Shown: piece by piece, positions 1 through 6,130 of the stretch
How positions within the stretch are numbered: position 1 is the first letter of the stretch
How the letters are laid out: each line of letters starts with the position of its first letter
Assembly (NCBI GenBank): GCA_017631215.1
Contig: JAGBTR010000027.1
Coordinates: forward strand, 1 to 7,281
DNA length: 7,281 nucleotides
From: Clostridia bacterium
GTDB taxonomy: Bacteria; Bacillota; Clostridia; Oscillospirales; CAG-272
Direction of reading: 5' to 3'
Program-made: the position numbers and the translations under genes
Notes under the pieces: generated by a model
The model's input: the letters and a program-made list of their open reading frames with translations, nothing else
Database searches by the model: none
What the model was told of the DNA's origin: nothing

Positions 1-543
1 AGCCCCGATAACCCGGGCGGACGACACGACGAGCGTATGGAGCCCGCCAAGGAAAGCCTTGCCACGCTGGCCGAGATTGCGCACCGCGAGGGTGCGGTTC
101 TGTGCGTGGAGGATCTTCCTCGTACCTGCCTTGGCCGCTGCTCGGACGATATGCTCGAGCTGCTTTCGGTGGATGACCGCCTTCGTGTTTGCTTCGACAC
201 CAATCATCTGCTGATCGAGGACAATTTAACCTTCATTCGTCGCCTTGGCGATAAGATTGTTACCACGCACGTATCGGACTATGACTTTATCAACGAACGT
301 CATTGGATTCCGGGCGAGGGCAAGGTCGATTGGCAGGCACTCATCGCCGCACTGAAGGAAGTCGGCTACAACGGTGTCTGGATGTACGAGGTCGGGCCAC
401 AATGTCCCGAGCACATCATTCGTGATCGCGACGTGACCATTGCCGATCTGGCACTGAACGCCAAGGAGCTGTTTGCGGGACAGATGCCCACACGCTTTTC
501 TACACCGCATCCCAATCCACCGCTTGGCTGGTGGTCGGAATAA
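1..543 (+). CDS. Sugar-phosphate isomerase/epimerase-like TIM barrel protein, C-terminal part
   Basis: The frame is open from base 1 to the TAA at 541-543, so this is the last 180 residues of a gene that begins outside the window; the internal ATG at 37 is not preceded by a ribosome-binding site and need not be the start. The fragment has the pattern of the xylose-isomerase-like TIM barrel family, which isomerises or epimerises sugars or related polyols using a divalent metal. Putative metal ligands and active-site residues (numbered from the first complete codon) are Glu37 in VCVEDLPR, Asp66 and His69 in CFDTNHL, His90 in THVSDYD, and Glu130 in WMYEVG. The loop HWIPGEGKVDW followed by a helix and VGYNGVW is typical of the family's last strands. 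No signal peptide can be judged. The specific substrate cannot be told. It converges on the alpha-galactosidase gene, and a sugar-related role for both is suggestive only. Confidence 0.85.
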   Translation, partial: SPDNPGGRHDERMEPAKESLATLAEIAHREGAVLCVEDLPRTCLGRCSDDMLELLSVDDRLRVCFDTNHLLIEDNLTFIRRLGDKIVTTHVSDYDFINERHWIPGEGKVDWQALIAALKEVGYNGVWMYEVGPQCPEHIIRDRDVTIADLALNAKELFAGQMPTRFSTPHPNPPLGWWSE

Positions 544-544
544 G

Positions 545-580
545 CAAAAACGAGGAGAACGTATGTTCTCCTCGTTTTTG
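545..580. terminator. Bidirectional Rho-independent terminator between convergent genes
   Basis: This is a perfect inverted repeat: the 16-base arm CAAAAACGAGGAGAAC, a GTAT loop, and the exact complementary arm. The A-run on the left arm and T-run on the right arm give a U-tract on whichever strand is transcribed. It begins 2 bases after the stop of the isomerase-like gene and lies just beyond the stop of the minus-strand alpha-galactosidase, so it should end both transcripts. Confidence 0.93.
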
Positions 581-593
581 TATGTCATTGTTA

Positions 594-2621
594 TCAGAGC
601 GTGACCTTTAAGATCACTGCCGAAGCCTTGTGCGGCAGCGTTACGCGGATGCTATCGCCCTCGATCGCGGCGGATGCACCATGGTTGGTGGGATAGAACA
701 CTTCGACCGAAGTGGCACTCACTGGCAGCGAGCAACTGTCCTGCTCGGCATTGATGCGCCAGACGGCGATGTATGCCTCATTGCCGTCCCAATAGCCCAC
801 GCAGCAGTGATCGGCGTTGTAGGCGTTGATCCCAAGAGGATAGAAGGGAACGGCGCACGGAATGAAGGTGCGCATCGTCTTATACAGGCGCACGCCCTCC
901 TTGACGTCGCCCAGCTGTTGCTCGGACAGATGCGAGATGTCGCCGCTCAGGTGAATGCGGCTGAGCATCGCGTTGACCATATTGAAGGACGCCTCGCATT
1001 CGTCACCCGTGGCAAGCGGATATGACCACACCGCCGCCTGCTCGGGGAGTAGTGCCGTTGCGGCGTTGGCGGCGATGGTCGCTGTGTGGCGGTAGTCGGT
1101 CTGGTCGCTCGTGGATTGCAGATGTGCCACTGACAGCATCGCGTAGTCCATGCGCATACCGCCACTGGAGCAGTTTTCAATGATGAGCTCGGGATGTCTC
1201 CCACGTAATTCTTCAAACCACGAAAGCAATGCGCTGCCGTGACCGAGCAAGCCGTCGCCAAAGCTGTCGGCACCCACCTCGGTGCCAACGCCCGCCTCGA
1301 TGTTGTAATCGAATTTGATGTAGCCGACACCGTATTCATCGATCACGCGATCCACAACAGAGTGAGCGTGCGCGCGTACCTTGGGATGACGGAAGTCGAG
1401 CTGATAGCGACCGTGGTCGATGATCTTTTTTCCGTGGCGCATAAAGAAGCATTCATCCTCAAACTGCGGAAGAATTGGGCACTTGATGCCCATGACCTCA
1501 ATCTCCAGCCAAATGCCGGGAATCATGCCGCGCTCGCGGATGCGGTCGAATACCTCGCGGATACCGTTCGGAAAACGCCAATCGCAGGGAAGCCACTCGC
1601 CCACCGTATCCCACCAACTGCCGTCGGCGTACCAGCCTGCGTCGACGCAGAAGATCTCTGCACCTGCATCGGCCGCGCGGTCGATCAGCGGCAATAGCTT
1701 CTCTGTGGTCGGGTCACCCATCAAACAATTCATATAGTCGTTGAAGATGACGGGCAGGCTGTGGTTGGGCTCGTTGTTGCGAAAGAGCGTGCGCCGATAG
1801 CGCGTCATGCTCGCAAGAGCGGAATCGAAATTCTCACCAAATGCCACGGCAACCTTGACGCTCTCAAAGCTCTCGTTCGGCACGAGCTCGTGATACCAGC
1901 CGTTTTCCTGCTCGGTGGGACCGCTCAATCGCAGATAGACGTTGTCGCGCATATCACCGATCTCGTAGCTCCACGAGCCGTTGTGTTCGATCTGCCAGAG
2001 CATTGCACCGTCGGGAGCGGTGTAGGCGGCCAGCGGTAATTTCTCCTTGCACGACCACGTGCCCGTGTTGGAGACGGGATAGCGCTGCATCGAGCCCTTG
2101 AACATTGTGTCAAGACCTAAGTCGCACAGCGTGTACGACTTCCAGTTGAGCTCGCGCGGCGTGGCGTTGTAGGGAATGTGCAGTCGCGCGGCCTTGTCAC
2201 GCACAAGACCCGTCATAGCAAAGGACGAAACGTACTCAAGTCCGATATTGTCTGTGCCAATATTGGTCACCGTCGTCCAAGCGCGAAGGGCGCTGATATC
2301 GCGGTAGAATTGATAATGCACCGTGACGGCAAGGCGCTCGTTGCGAAGGTCAAGCTCGACCTTGCTGCCAAGCTCGTTCTCGGACGAGCGGTGGGTGACG
2401 TATTTGAGCGTTTGCGCGCCCCACGAGTCGGTGTGCTTGCCGCCGTGGTGGCCGTTGGGGTTTTCTCCTGCCACCTGCACCTCAACGAGCGGAAAGAAGA
2501 CGGCAGGTTCCTCAAGCGCGGCTTGGCGATCGTTATAAGCGCATTTGCGAAGTGCAACGCTGCCGCTCTCTGTGATCTCAATGACGAAACGAATATTATT
2601 TTGTGAAAGGTCCAAGATCAT
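594..2621 (-). CDS. Alpha-galactosidase, glycoside hydrolase family 36 type
   Basis: A 675-residue enzyme expected to hydrolyse terminal alpha-galactosides such as melibiose and raffinose-type sugars with retention of configuration. The order of parts fits GH36: an N-terminal beta-rich region (about 1-285), a TIM barrel (about 290-590) and a small C-terminal beta domain. The nucleophile is Asp438 in GYIKFDYN. The acid/base lies in SDQTD (Asp506, less likely Asp509), preceded by the family's NCSSGGMRMD block. FCVDAGWY (324-331), followed by a WW pair, is the sugar-binding strand. There is no signal peptide, so it should act on imported sugars in the cytoplasm. The start is the ATG at 2619-2621 because AGGAGG sits 9 bases upstream (2631-2636); the frame stays open 46 codons further, but that extension runs through the intergenic hairpin and into the aminotransferase. 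Related GH36 activities such as alpha-N-acetylgalactosaminidase cannot be excluded. Confidence 0.93.
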   Translation of the reverse strand: MILDLSQNNIRFVIEITESGSVALRKCAYNDRQAALEEPAVFFPLVEVQVAGENPNGHHGGKHTDSWGAQTLKYVTHRSSENELGSKVELDLRNERLAVTVHYQFYRDISALRAWTTVTNIGTDNIGLEYVSSFAMTGLVRDKAARLHIPYNATPRELNWKSYTLCDLGLDTMFKGSMQRYPVSNTGTWSCKEKLPLAAYTAPDGAMLWQIEHNGSWSYEIGDMRDNVYLRLSGPTEQENGWYHELVPNESFESVKVAVAFGENFDSALASMTRYRRTLFRNNEPNHSLPVIFNDYMNCLMGDPTTEKLLPLIDRAADAGAEIFCVDAGWYADGSWWDTVGEWLPCDWRFPNGIREVFDRIRERGMIPGIWLEIEVMGIKCPILPQFEDECFFMRHGKKIIDHGRYQLDFRHPKVRAHAHSVVDRVIDEYGVGYIKFDYNIEAGVGTEVGADSFGDGLLGHGSALLSWFEELRGRHPELIIENCSSGGMRMDYAMLSVAHLQSTSDQTDYRHTATIAANAATALLPEQAAVWSYPLATGDECEASFNMVNAMLSRIHLSGDISHLSEQQLGDVKEGVRLYKTMRTFIPCAVPFYPLGINAYNADHCCVGYWDGNEAYIAVWRINAEQDSCSLPVSATSVEVFYPTNHGASAAIEGDSIRVTLPHKASAVILKVTL

Positions 2622-2645
2622 TTGAATTCTCCTCCTGTAAAAGGA

Positions 2646-2681
2646 GCGGCAAAGCAGCTTGGTTAAAAGCCGATTTGCCGC
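2646..2681 (-). terminator. Intercistronic hairpin, possible weak terminator or attenuator
   Basis: Read on the minus strand, GCGGCAAA pairs perfectly with TTTGCCGC. After a 2x2 internal loop, GGCTT pairs with AAGCT (one G-U pair) around a six-base loop. The tail is TCCTTTTAC, a poor U-tract, so termination would be partial. It lies in the 67-bp gap between the aminotransferase stop and the alpha-galactosidase ribosome-binding site, where I see no convincing promoter. It could reduce read-through into the alpha-galactosidase, or mark an RNA processing site. Confidence 0.5.
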
Positions 2682-2689
2682 GCAGCTTA

Positions 2690-3868
2690 TTACTTCAATT
2701 CTTCTAAAAATTCTCCAATGCGGCGCAGCGCCTCGGTGATATGCTCGACCGAGTAGCAATAGGATGCACGGATAAAGCCCTCGCCGCCCTGACCGAAGGC
2801 AGGGCCGGGGACGACCGCGACCTTTTTGGCATAGAGCAGCCTCTCGCAGAACTCCTCCGAGGTCAGCCCCGTCGAGCGGATGCAGGGGAAGGCGTAGAAC
2901 GCGCCCTTGGGCTCGCGGCAGACAAGGCCGAGCTTGTTGAAGCCCGAGACGATCAGTCTGCGGCGCATATCGTACTCCTCGCGCATCGCCGCAACGTCAC
3001 TCTCGCACGAGCGGAGCGCCTCGATCGCAGCATACTGCGAGGTCGTAGGAGCGCACATAATGGCGTACTGATGGATCTTGCGGATCTCCTGCATAATGGG
3101 GGCAGGGCCGCAGGCGTAGCCCATACGCCAGCCCGTCATCGAGAACGTCTTGGAGAAGCCGTTGACCACCACGGTACGCTCTGCCATACCCTCGATCGAG
3201 GCGATCGAGACGTGCGGCTTGCCGCCGTAGGTCAGCTCGGCGTAGATCTCATCCGAGATGACGAGAATATCGTGCTCGCGTAGGATCGTGGCGATCGCCT
3301 CAAGATCCTCGCGCTCCATAATGCCGCCCGTCGGGTTGCAGGGGTAGGGCAGAATGAGCGCCTTGGTCTTGGGCGTGATGTGTGCGAGGAGCGCCTCGGG
3401 CGTGAGCTTGAACTCGTGCTCGGCATCCGTCTCGATGATGACGGGAACACCGCCCGTCAGCACCGTCATCGGCTCGTAGCAGACGTAGCTGGGCTGGGGG
3501 ATGATGACCTCGTCACCGGGGGCGACGACCGCGCGCAGAGCGGCGTCGATGGCCTCGCTACCGCCGACCGTGATGAGGATCTCGTGCTCGGGATCGTAGG
3601 TAAGGCTATATTTGCGCTTGACGTACGTAGCGACCTCCTGACGCAGCTTGATCAGACCCGAATTGGAGGTGTAGCGCGTCTGGCTGTTCTCAAGCGATGC
3701 AATGCCCGCCTGACGGATGCGCCAAGGGGTGGGGAAGTCGGGCTCGCCCACGCCCAGCGAGATCACGTCGTCCATCGTCTCGGCAATGTCGAAGAACTTG
3801 CGTATGCCCGAGGGCTTGATCTGGCAGACGGCGGGATTGAGGATGTTTTGATAATTGACCGTGCTCAC
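2690..3868 (-). CDS. PLP-dependent aminotransferase, class I/II (aspartate/alanine aminotransferase-like)
   Basis: A 392-residue cytoplasmic enzyme, the normal length for fold-type I aminotransferases, moving an amino group between an amino acid and a 2-oxo acid via pyridoxal phosphate. Visible hallmarks are the substrate-side GVGEPDFPTP (39-48), GGSEAIDAA near the cofactor phosphate site, NPTGG (178-182), SDEIYAELTY with Asp206 and Tyr209, the Schiff-base Lys240 in NGFSKTFSMTGWRMGY, and Arg367 in GFIRASY, which binds the substrate carboxylate. All key residues are present. The start codon is GTG at 3866-3868, whose GTGA overlaps the TGA stop of the upstream Lrp-type gene by 4 bases, with a GGGGGA ribosome-binding site about 10 bases before it. 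This indicates translational coupling. Substrate cannot be read from the protein; the alanine-type T-box in the leader favours alanine or a related amino acid. PatA-type and aspartate aminotransferases are close alternatives. Confidence 0.95.
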   Translation of the reverse strand: MSTVNYQNILNPAVCQIKPSGIRKFFDIAETMDDVISLGVGEPDFPTPWRIRQAGIASLENSQTRYTSNSGLIKLRQEVATYVKRKYSLTYDPEHEILITVGGSEAIDAALRAVVAPGDEVIIPQPSYVCYEPMTVLTGGVPVIIETDAEHEFKLTPEALLAHITPKTKALILPYPCNPTGGIMEREDLEAIATILREHDILVISDEIYAELTYGGKPHVSIASIEGMAERTVVVNGFSKTFSMTGWRMGYACGPAPIMQEIRKIHQYAIMCAPTTSQYAAIEALRSCESDVAAMREEYDMRRRLIVSGFNKLGLVCREPKGAFYAFPCIRSTGLTSEEFCERLLYAKKVAVVPGPAFGQGGEGFIRASYCYSVEHITEALRRIGEFLEELK

Positions 3869-4347
3869 AGCGAAAACGTCCCCCGATCATCGCCATTCGT
3901 TTCGACCATCTCGACGTCCAGCTCCTTGTAGCGGCGCAGAACGAAATGCGTCGAGGTAGACAGCACCGAATCAATGGTAGACAGCTCCTTGGCCACAAAC
4001 AGCGCGACCTCCTGGAAGGTCTTGCCCTTGACCATAACCGACAGATCGTAGCCGCCCGACATCAGATAGACCGACTCGACCTCGGGGTATTTCATCACGC
4101 GACGTGCGACCTCCTCAAAGCCAAGTCCCGCCTTGGGCGTGACCTTCAGCTCGATGATGGCCGAAACGTAGGCACTGTCCATACGCTCCCAGTCGACCAC
4201 AGCCTTGTAGCCGCGGATCAGACCGTCCTTTTCCATTTGGGCGATCTCGGTCGAGACGTCCTCCTCGGTGCGACCCGTCATAGCGGCCAGCTCCTCGGTC
4301 TTGTAGCGAGCGTTCTTGCTCAACAGCTTCAACAGTTTGAGATTCAT
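3865..4347 (-). CDS. Lrp/AsnC-family transcriptional regulator
   Basis: A 160-residue regulator of the feast/famine family, which binds DNA as dimers or higher oligomers and senses amino acids. Residues 1-45 are the short N-terminal winged helix-turn-helix (LLKLLSKNARYKTEELAAMTGRTEEDVSTEIAQMEKDG in outline, ending in GLIRGYKAVVD). Residues about 58-140 are the RAM ligand and oligomerisation domain, with VYLMSGGYDLSVMV carrying the characteristic Gly-Tyr-Asp turn. The start is the ATG at 4345-4347, preceded at 8 bases by AAGGAGG (4356-4362); the frame is open upstream, but that part lies in the T-box terminator and is not coding. It is the first gene behind the T-box and is coupled to the aminotransferase. 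It probably regulates this operon or amino-acid genes elsewhere, but no binding site can be assigned. Confidence 0.94.
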   Translation of the reverse strand: MNLKLLKLLSKNARYKTEELAAMTGRTEEDVSTEIAQMEKDGLIRGYKAVVDWERMDSAYVSAIIELKVTPKAGLGFEEVARRVMKYPEVESVYLMSGGYDLSVMVKGKTFQEVALFVAKELSTIDSVLSTSTHFVLRRYKELDVEMVETNGDDRGTFSL

Positions 4348-4376
4348 CGTGCTTTCCTCCTTAAAATAAACGTATA

Positions 4377-4417
4377 AAACAAAAAGCCCCAACAGCCAAC
4401 GCTTGGCTGCTCAGGGC
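4377..4417 (-). terminator. T-box leader terminator
   Basis: On the minus strand a GC-rich stem (GCCC...CAGCCAA, loop GCG, TTGGCTG...GGGC) is followed directly by TTTTTGTTTT. It ends 30 bases before the Lrp gene start. The 5' arm overlaps CGCCCT (4413-4418), which also forms the 3' side of the antiterminator, so the two structures exclude each other, as required for a T-box switch. Confidence 0.93.
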
Positions 4418-4640
4418 GAATTTTCTCCGCGTTACCACCTGAATTCGACCCATACAGGCCGCACTCTATCGACACCTCTGATGCCGCTCCCCCGATAACG
4501 GTGGGGCTCCGTTGACGCCTTACGCCACGCGCTCGGGTCAAAGCTCCAAAACTGCTTCACGCAGGACTCGCCAAGGCTCGCACCGACCGCCTTGTCTCTG
4601 AAGGGAGCGCTCTGCGTTACTCCTTTTCTTCATTGCTGAT
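4377..4640 (-). promoter_or_regulatory. T-box riboswitch leader, probably tRNA-Ala responsive
   Basis: The leader has the ordered parts of a T-box, which reads the charging state of a tRNA and allows transcription when that tRNA is uncharged. On the minus strand these are: AGTA followed by ACGCAG (4612-4617), which pairs with CTGCGT (4559-4564) in Stem I; the apical GGTCGGTGCGAGCC region closed by CAAGGC/GCCTTG; the specifier segment GAA-GCA-G, with GCA at 4553-4555; the conserved CCGTTATC (4494-4501); and the T-box AGGTGGTAACGCGGAG (4425-4440). AGG and GCG of the T-box can pair with CGCCCT (4413-4418) to form the antiterminator. The specifier GCA reads as alanine. The UGGU in the bulge would pair with a tRNA end of ACCA, consistent with A73 of tRNA-Ala. 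The specifier assignment depends on my alignment by eye; the T-box class itself is very clear. Confidence 0.93.
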
Positions 4641-4646
4641 AGTATT

Positions 4647-4675
4647 ATTATACATAGCGCGAGGGGACTTGTCAA
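4647..4675 (-). promoter_or_regulatory. Perfect sigma-A consensus promoter of the T-box/Lrp/aminotransferase unit
   Basis: On the minus strand TTGACA (4670-4675) is separated by exactly 17 bases from TATAAT (4647-4652). Transcription should start near 4640, at the 5' end of the T-box leader. A perfect match implies constant strong initiation, with control exerted later by the riboswitch. Confidence 0.93.
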
Positions 4676-4745
4676 GAGATTTTTTTAAAAAGTATGACAC
4701 AAACGAAAAAAGAGGCGCGCGGGGAGAAAAATGTCAGATATTGCC

Positions 4746-4774
4746 TTGACAATTCGGGGTTTGTGTGGTATACT
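4746..4774 (+). promoter_or_regulatory. Sigma-A promoter of the AbrB-like/transporter operon
   Basis: TTGACA (4746-4751) and TATACT (4769-4774) are 17 bases apart, giving a start near 4781, about 26 bases before the AbrB-like ATG. It faces away from the T-box promoter. The 70-bp strip between the two -35 boxes (4676-4745) is A/T-rich on its left and shows no gene. Confidence 0.88.
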
Positions 4775-4776
4775 TT

Positions 4777-4790
4777 TCCTACTTGTAGGA
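4777..4790. promoter_or_regulatory. Palindrome over the transcription start, candidate operator
   Basis: TCCTACTTGTAGGA is a perfect 6+6 inverted repeat around TT. It sits immediately after the -10 box and spans the predicted +1 of the AbrB-like gene. The loop would be too tight for a good RNA hairpin, so a protein-binding site is likelier. The bound protein is unknown; autoregulation by the AbrB-like product is a guess. Confidence 0.4.
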
Positions 4791-4806
4791 TTTTTGGAGG
4801 TGTGCT

Positions 4807-5046
4807 ATGCCCCACGGAAAACACATTTACGGTCTACCCAAAGGAAAGCATATTTTCGGAACGGTCAAGGTCGGAGAAAAAGGACAGATCGTCATCCCAA
4901 AGGAGGCGCGAGACCTATTTGACATCAAGGCAGGAGACACGCTGCTTGTGCTCGGCGACGAGCAGAGCGGCATTGTGGTCACCCGTCCCGACGTAATGAA
5001 CGACGTCGCACTCGGCATTTTCCGTAACATGGAAAACAGCAAGTAA
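4807..5046 (+). CDS. AbrB/MazE/SpoVT-type DNA-binding protein
   Basis: A 79-residue protein whose core (about residues 18-64) is the swapped-hairpin AbrB domain: GTVKVGEKGQIVIPKEARDL, then FDIKAGDTLLVLGDE, then IVVTRP. Members bind DNA as dimers, as transition-state type regulators or as antitoxins. No partner toxin gene is adjacent, so a stand-alone regulator is more likely. The ATG at 4807 follows GGAGG by 6 bases. The N-terminus carries two similar hexapeptides, GKHIYG (4-9) and GKHIFG (13-18), which is odd; the second is in the usual place just before the core. The transporter gene follows after a 33-bp gap with no terminator, so the two should be cotranscribed and the regulator may control that operon. 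Confidence 0.92.
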   Translation: MPHGKHIYGLPKGKHIFGTVKVGEKGQIVIPKEARDLFDIKAGDTLLVLGDEQSGIVVTRPDVMNDVALGIFRNMENSK

Positions 5047-5079
5047 ATCATTCTCATTTTATTGGAGGAACAAACACGT

Positions 5080-6081
5080 ATGAACATTTTCTTTATCCTG
5101 TCGGTCTTGGCGCTCCTTTGCTGGAGTGGCTCGGATATCTTTTCCAAGGTCGGAACGAGAAACAACGACAAGAACAGCCATTGGAAGGTCGTCTTTGCCG
5201 TCGGTCTGATCATGGGTCTGCACTTTGCCATCACGCTGATCGGCGCACAGGTCATCAACGGAATGCCCGACGGTGTCGGAGCGCTCGAGGCTACGAACGG
5301 CGGTAAGATCCTTGCCAGCCTGTTCTACACCGACTTCGTCTTTATGGATTTCGTACGCTACCTGCCCGTAGCGGCGCTCTACATTCTGGCAATGGTCTTC
5401 GGCTACATCGGTCTGCGCTACATTGAGCTGTCCATCTCCTCGCCCATCTGCAACTGCTCGGGCGCGTTGGCGTTCATCCTTTGCCTCATCTTCGGCATTG
5501 GTAGTGCCAGAGAGGATCTGTCTGCGACCGTCATCATCGCCGTCGTGCTGATCACGGTCGGCATCGTCGCCCTCGGCTTCGTCGAGAATATGGAGGACGA
5601 GGAGGTCAAAAAGGCCCGTCAGGAGAAGGCAAACCGCAAGTATGCCAAGAGCCTGCTCGCCTTCCTGCTTCCCATCGCTTACCTCATCATCGACGCGCTG
5701 GGTACGTTCGGCGATGAGATGATCTTCGCCATCGAGGGTCCCACCGGCGAGGGTATCATCACCGACTACGCCGCCAACTCTGCCTTCGAGCTGACCTTCT
5801 TCCTTGTGGCTGTATTCGCCTTCATCTGGATCAAGTTCGTCAAGAAGGATACGCTGTTCTCGGGCAACAAGCATTTCTACCTGGGCGCGACCTGCGAGAC
5901 GATCGGTCAGGTGTTCTATATGGCCGTGATGTTCAGCGACTTTGAGGTCGGTATGGTCATCATCTCGGCTTACTGCGCGCTGTCCGTTCTGTGGGGCAGA
6001 GTCTTCCTGCGCGAAAAGCTCAGCTGGAAGCACTATGCCGCCATCGCGACCGCCTTCGTCGGTATCGTGATGCTGGGATAA
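5080..6081 (+). CDS. EamA/DMT-superfamily membrane transporter
   Basis: A 333-residue integral membrane protein with about ten hydrophobic segments arranged as two halves, the pattern of drug/metabolite transporters that move small metabolites or drugs across the cytoplasmic membrane. The halves are split by a charged cytoplasmic loop (about 170-190, ENMEDEEVKKARQEKANRK). The first half begins LLCWSGSDIFSKVGTR. The second ends SAYCALSVLWGRVFLREKLSWKHYAAIATAFVGIVML, the EamA signature with the conserved Glu in a REKLS turn before the last helix. The start chosen is ATG 5080, because the in-frame TTG at 5062 lies in the ribosome-binding site itself (GGAGG, 5064-5068; 11-base gap). Substrate is unknown. 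It is the second gene of the AbrB-like operon and is ended by the terminator at 6097. Confidence 0.9.
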   Translation: MNIFFILSVLALLCWSGSDIFSKVGTRNNDKNSHWKVVFAVGLIMGLHFAITLIGAQVINGMPDGVGALEATNGGKILASLFYTDFVFMDFVRYLPVAALYILAMVFGYIGLRYIELSISSPICNCSGALAFILCLIFGIGSAREDLSATVIIAVVLITVGIVALGFVENMEDEEVKKARQEKANRKYAKSLLAFLLPIAYLIIDALGTFGDEMIFAIEGPTGEGIITDYAANSAFELTFFLVAVFAFIWIKFVKKDTLFSGNKHFYLGATCETIGQVFYMAVMFSDFEVGMVIISAYCALSVLWGRVFLREKLSWKHYAAIATAFVGIVMLG

Positions 6082-6096
6082 CGTACAAAAACATAC

Positions 6097-6130
6097 AAAA
6101 AGAGGTGTGAGTGATCACACCTCTTTTTTT
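6097..6130. terminator. Strong terminator between transporter and AraC-type gene
   Basis: AAAAAGAGGTGTGA, a GTGA loop and the perfect complement are followed by a run of seven Ts. It ends the plus-strand transporter transcript 16 bases after its stop. The A-run on the left arm gives a U-tract to the opposite strand too, so it can also end the AraC-type gene, whose TGA stop (6115-6117) lies inside the right arm. Confidence 0.93.

Noticed and set aside
226..588. Minus-strand open frame at the left end
   Set aside because: It reads through the bidirectional terminator and is antisense to the isomerase-like gene.
2622..2759. 46-codon N-terminal extension of the alpha-galactosidase frame
   Set aside because: It has no ribosome-binding site, runs through the intercistronic hairpin and overlaps the aminotransferase end; AGGAGG precedes the ATG at 2621 instead.
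4348..4392. 15-codon extension of the Lrp-type frame
   Set aside because: It lies in the T-box terminator and its U-tract, and a strong AAGGAGG site serves the ATG at 4347.
4694..4996. 100-codon plus-strand open frame through the AbrB-like promoter
   Set aside because: It contains the promoter and ribosome-binding site of the real gene and covers the AbrB-like gene in another frame.
5062..5079. TTG start six codons upstream for the transporter
   Set aside because: The TTG overlaps the GGAGG ribosome-binding site that serves the ATG at 5080.
5059..6033. 324-codon minus-strand open frame opposite the transporter
   Set aside because: The product is hydrophilic and very rich in Asp, Glu and Arg, the expected mirror of a GC-biased membrane-protein gene; it has no ribosome-binding site or promoter.
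4807..6081. Toxin-antitoxin system based on the AbrB/MazE-like fold
   Set aside because: The following gene is a polytopic membrane transporter, not a MazF/PemK or VapC-type toxin, and no small toxin frame fits in the gap.
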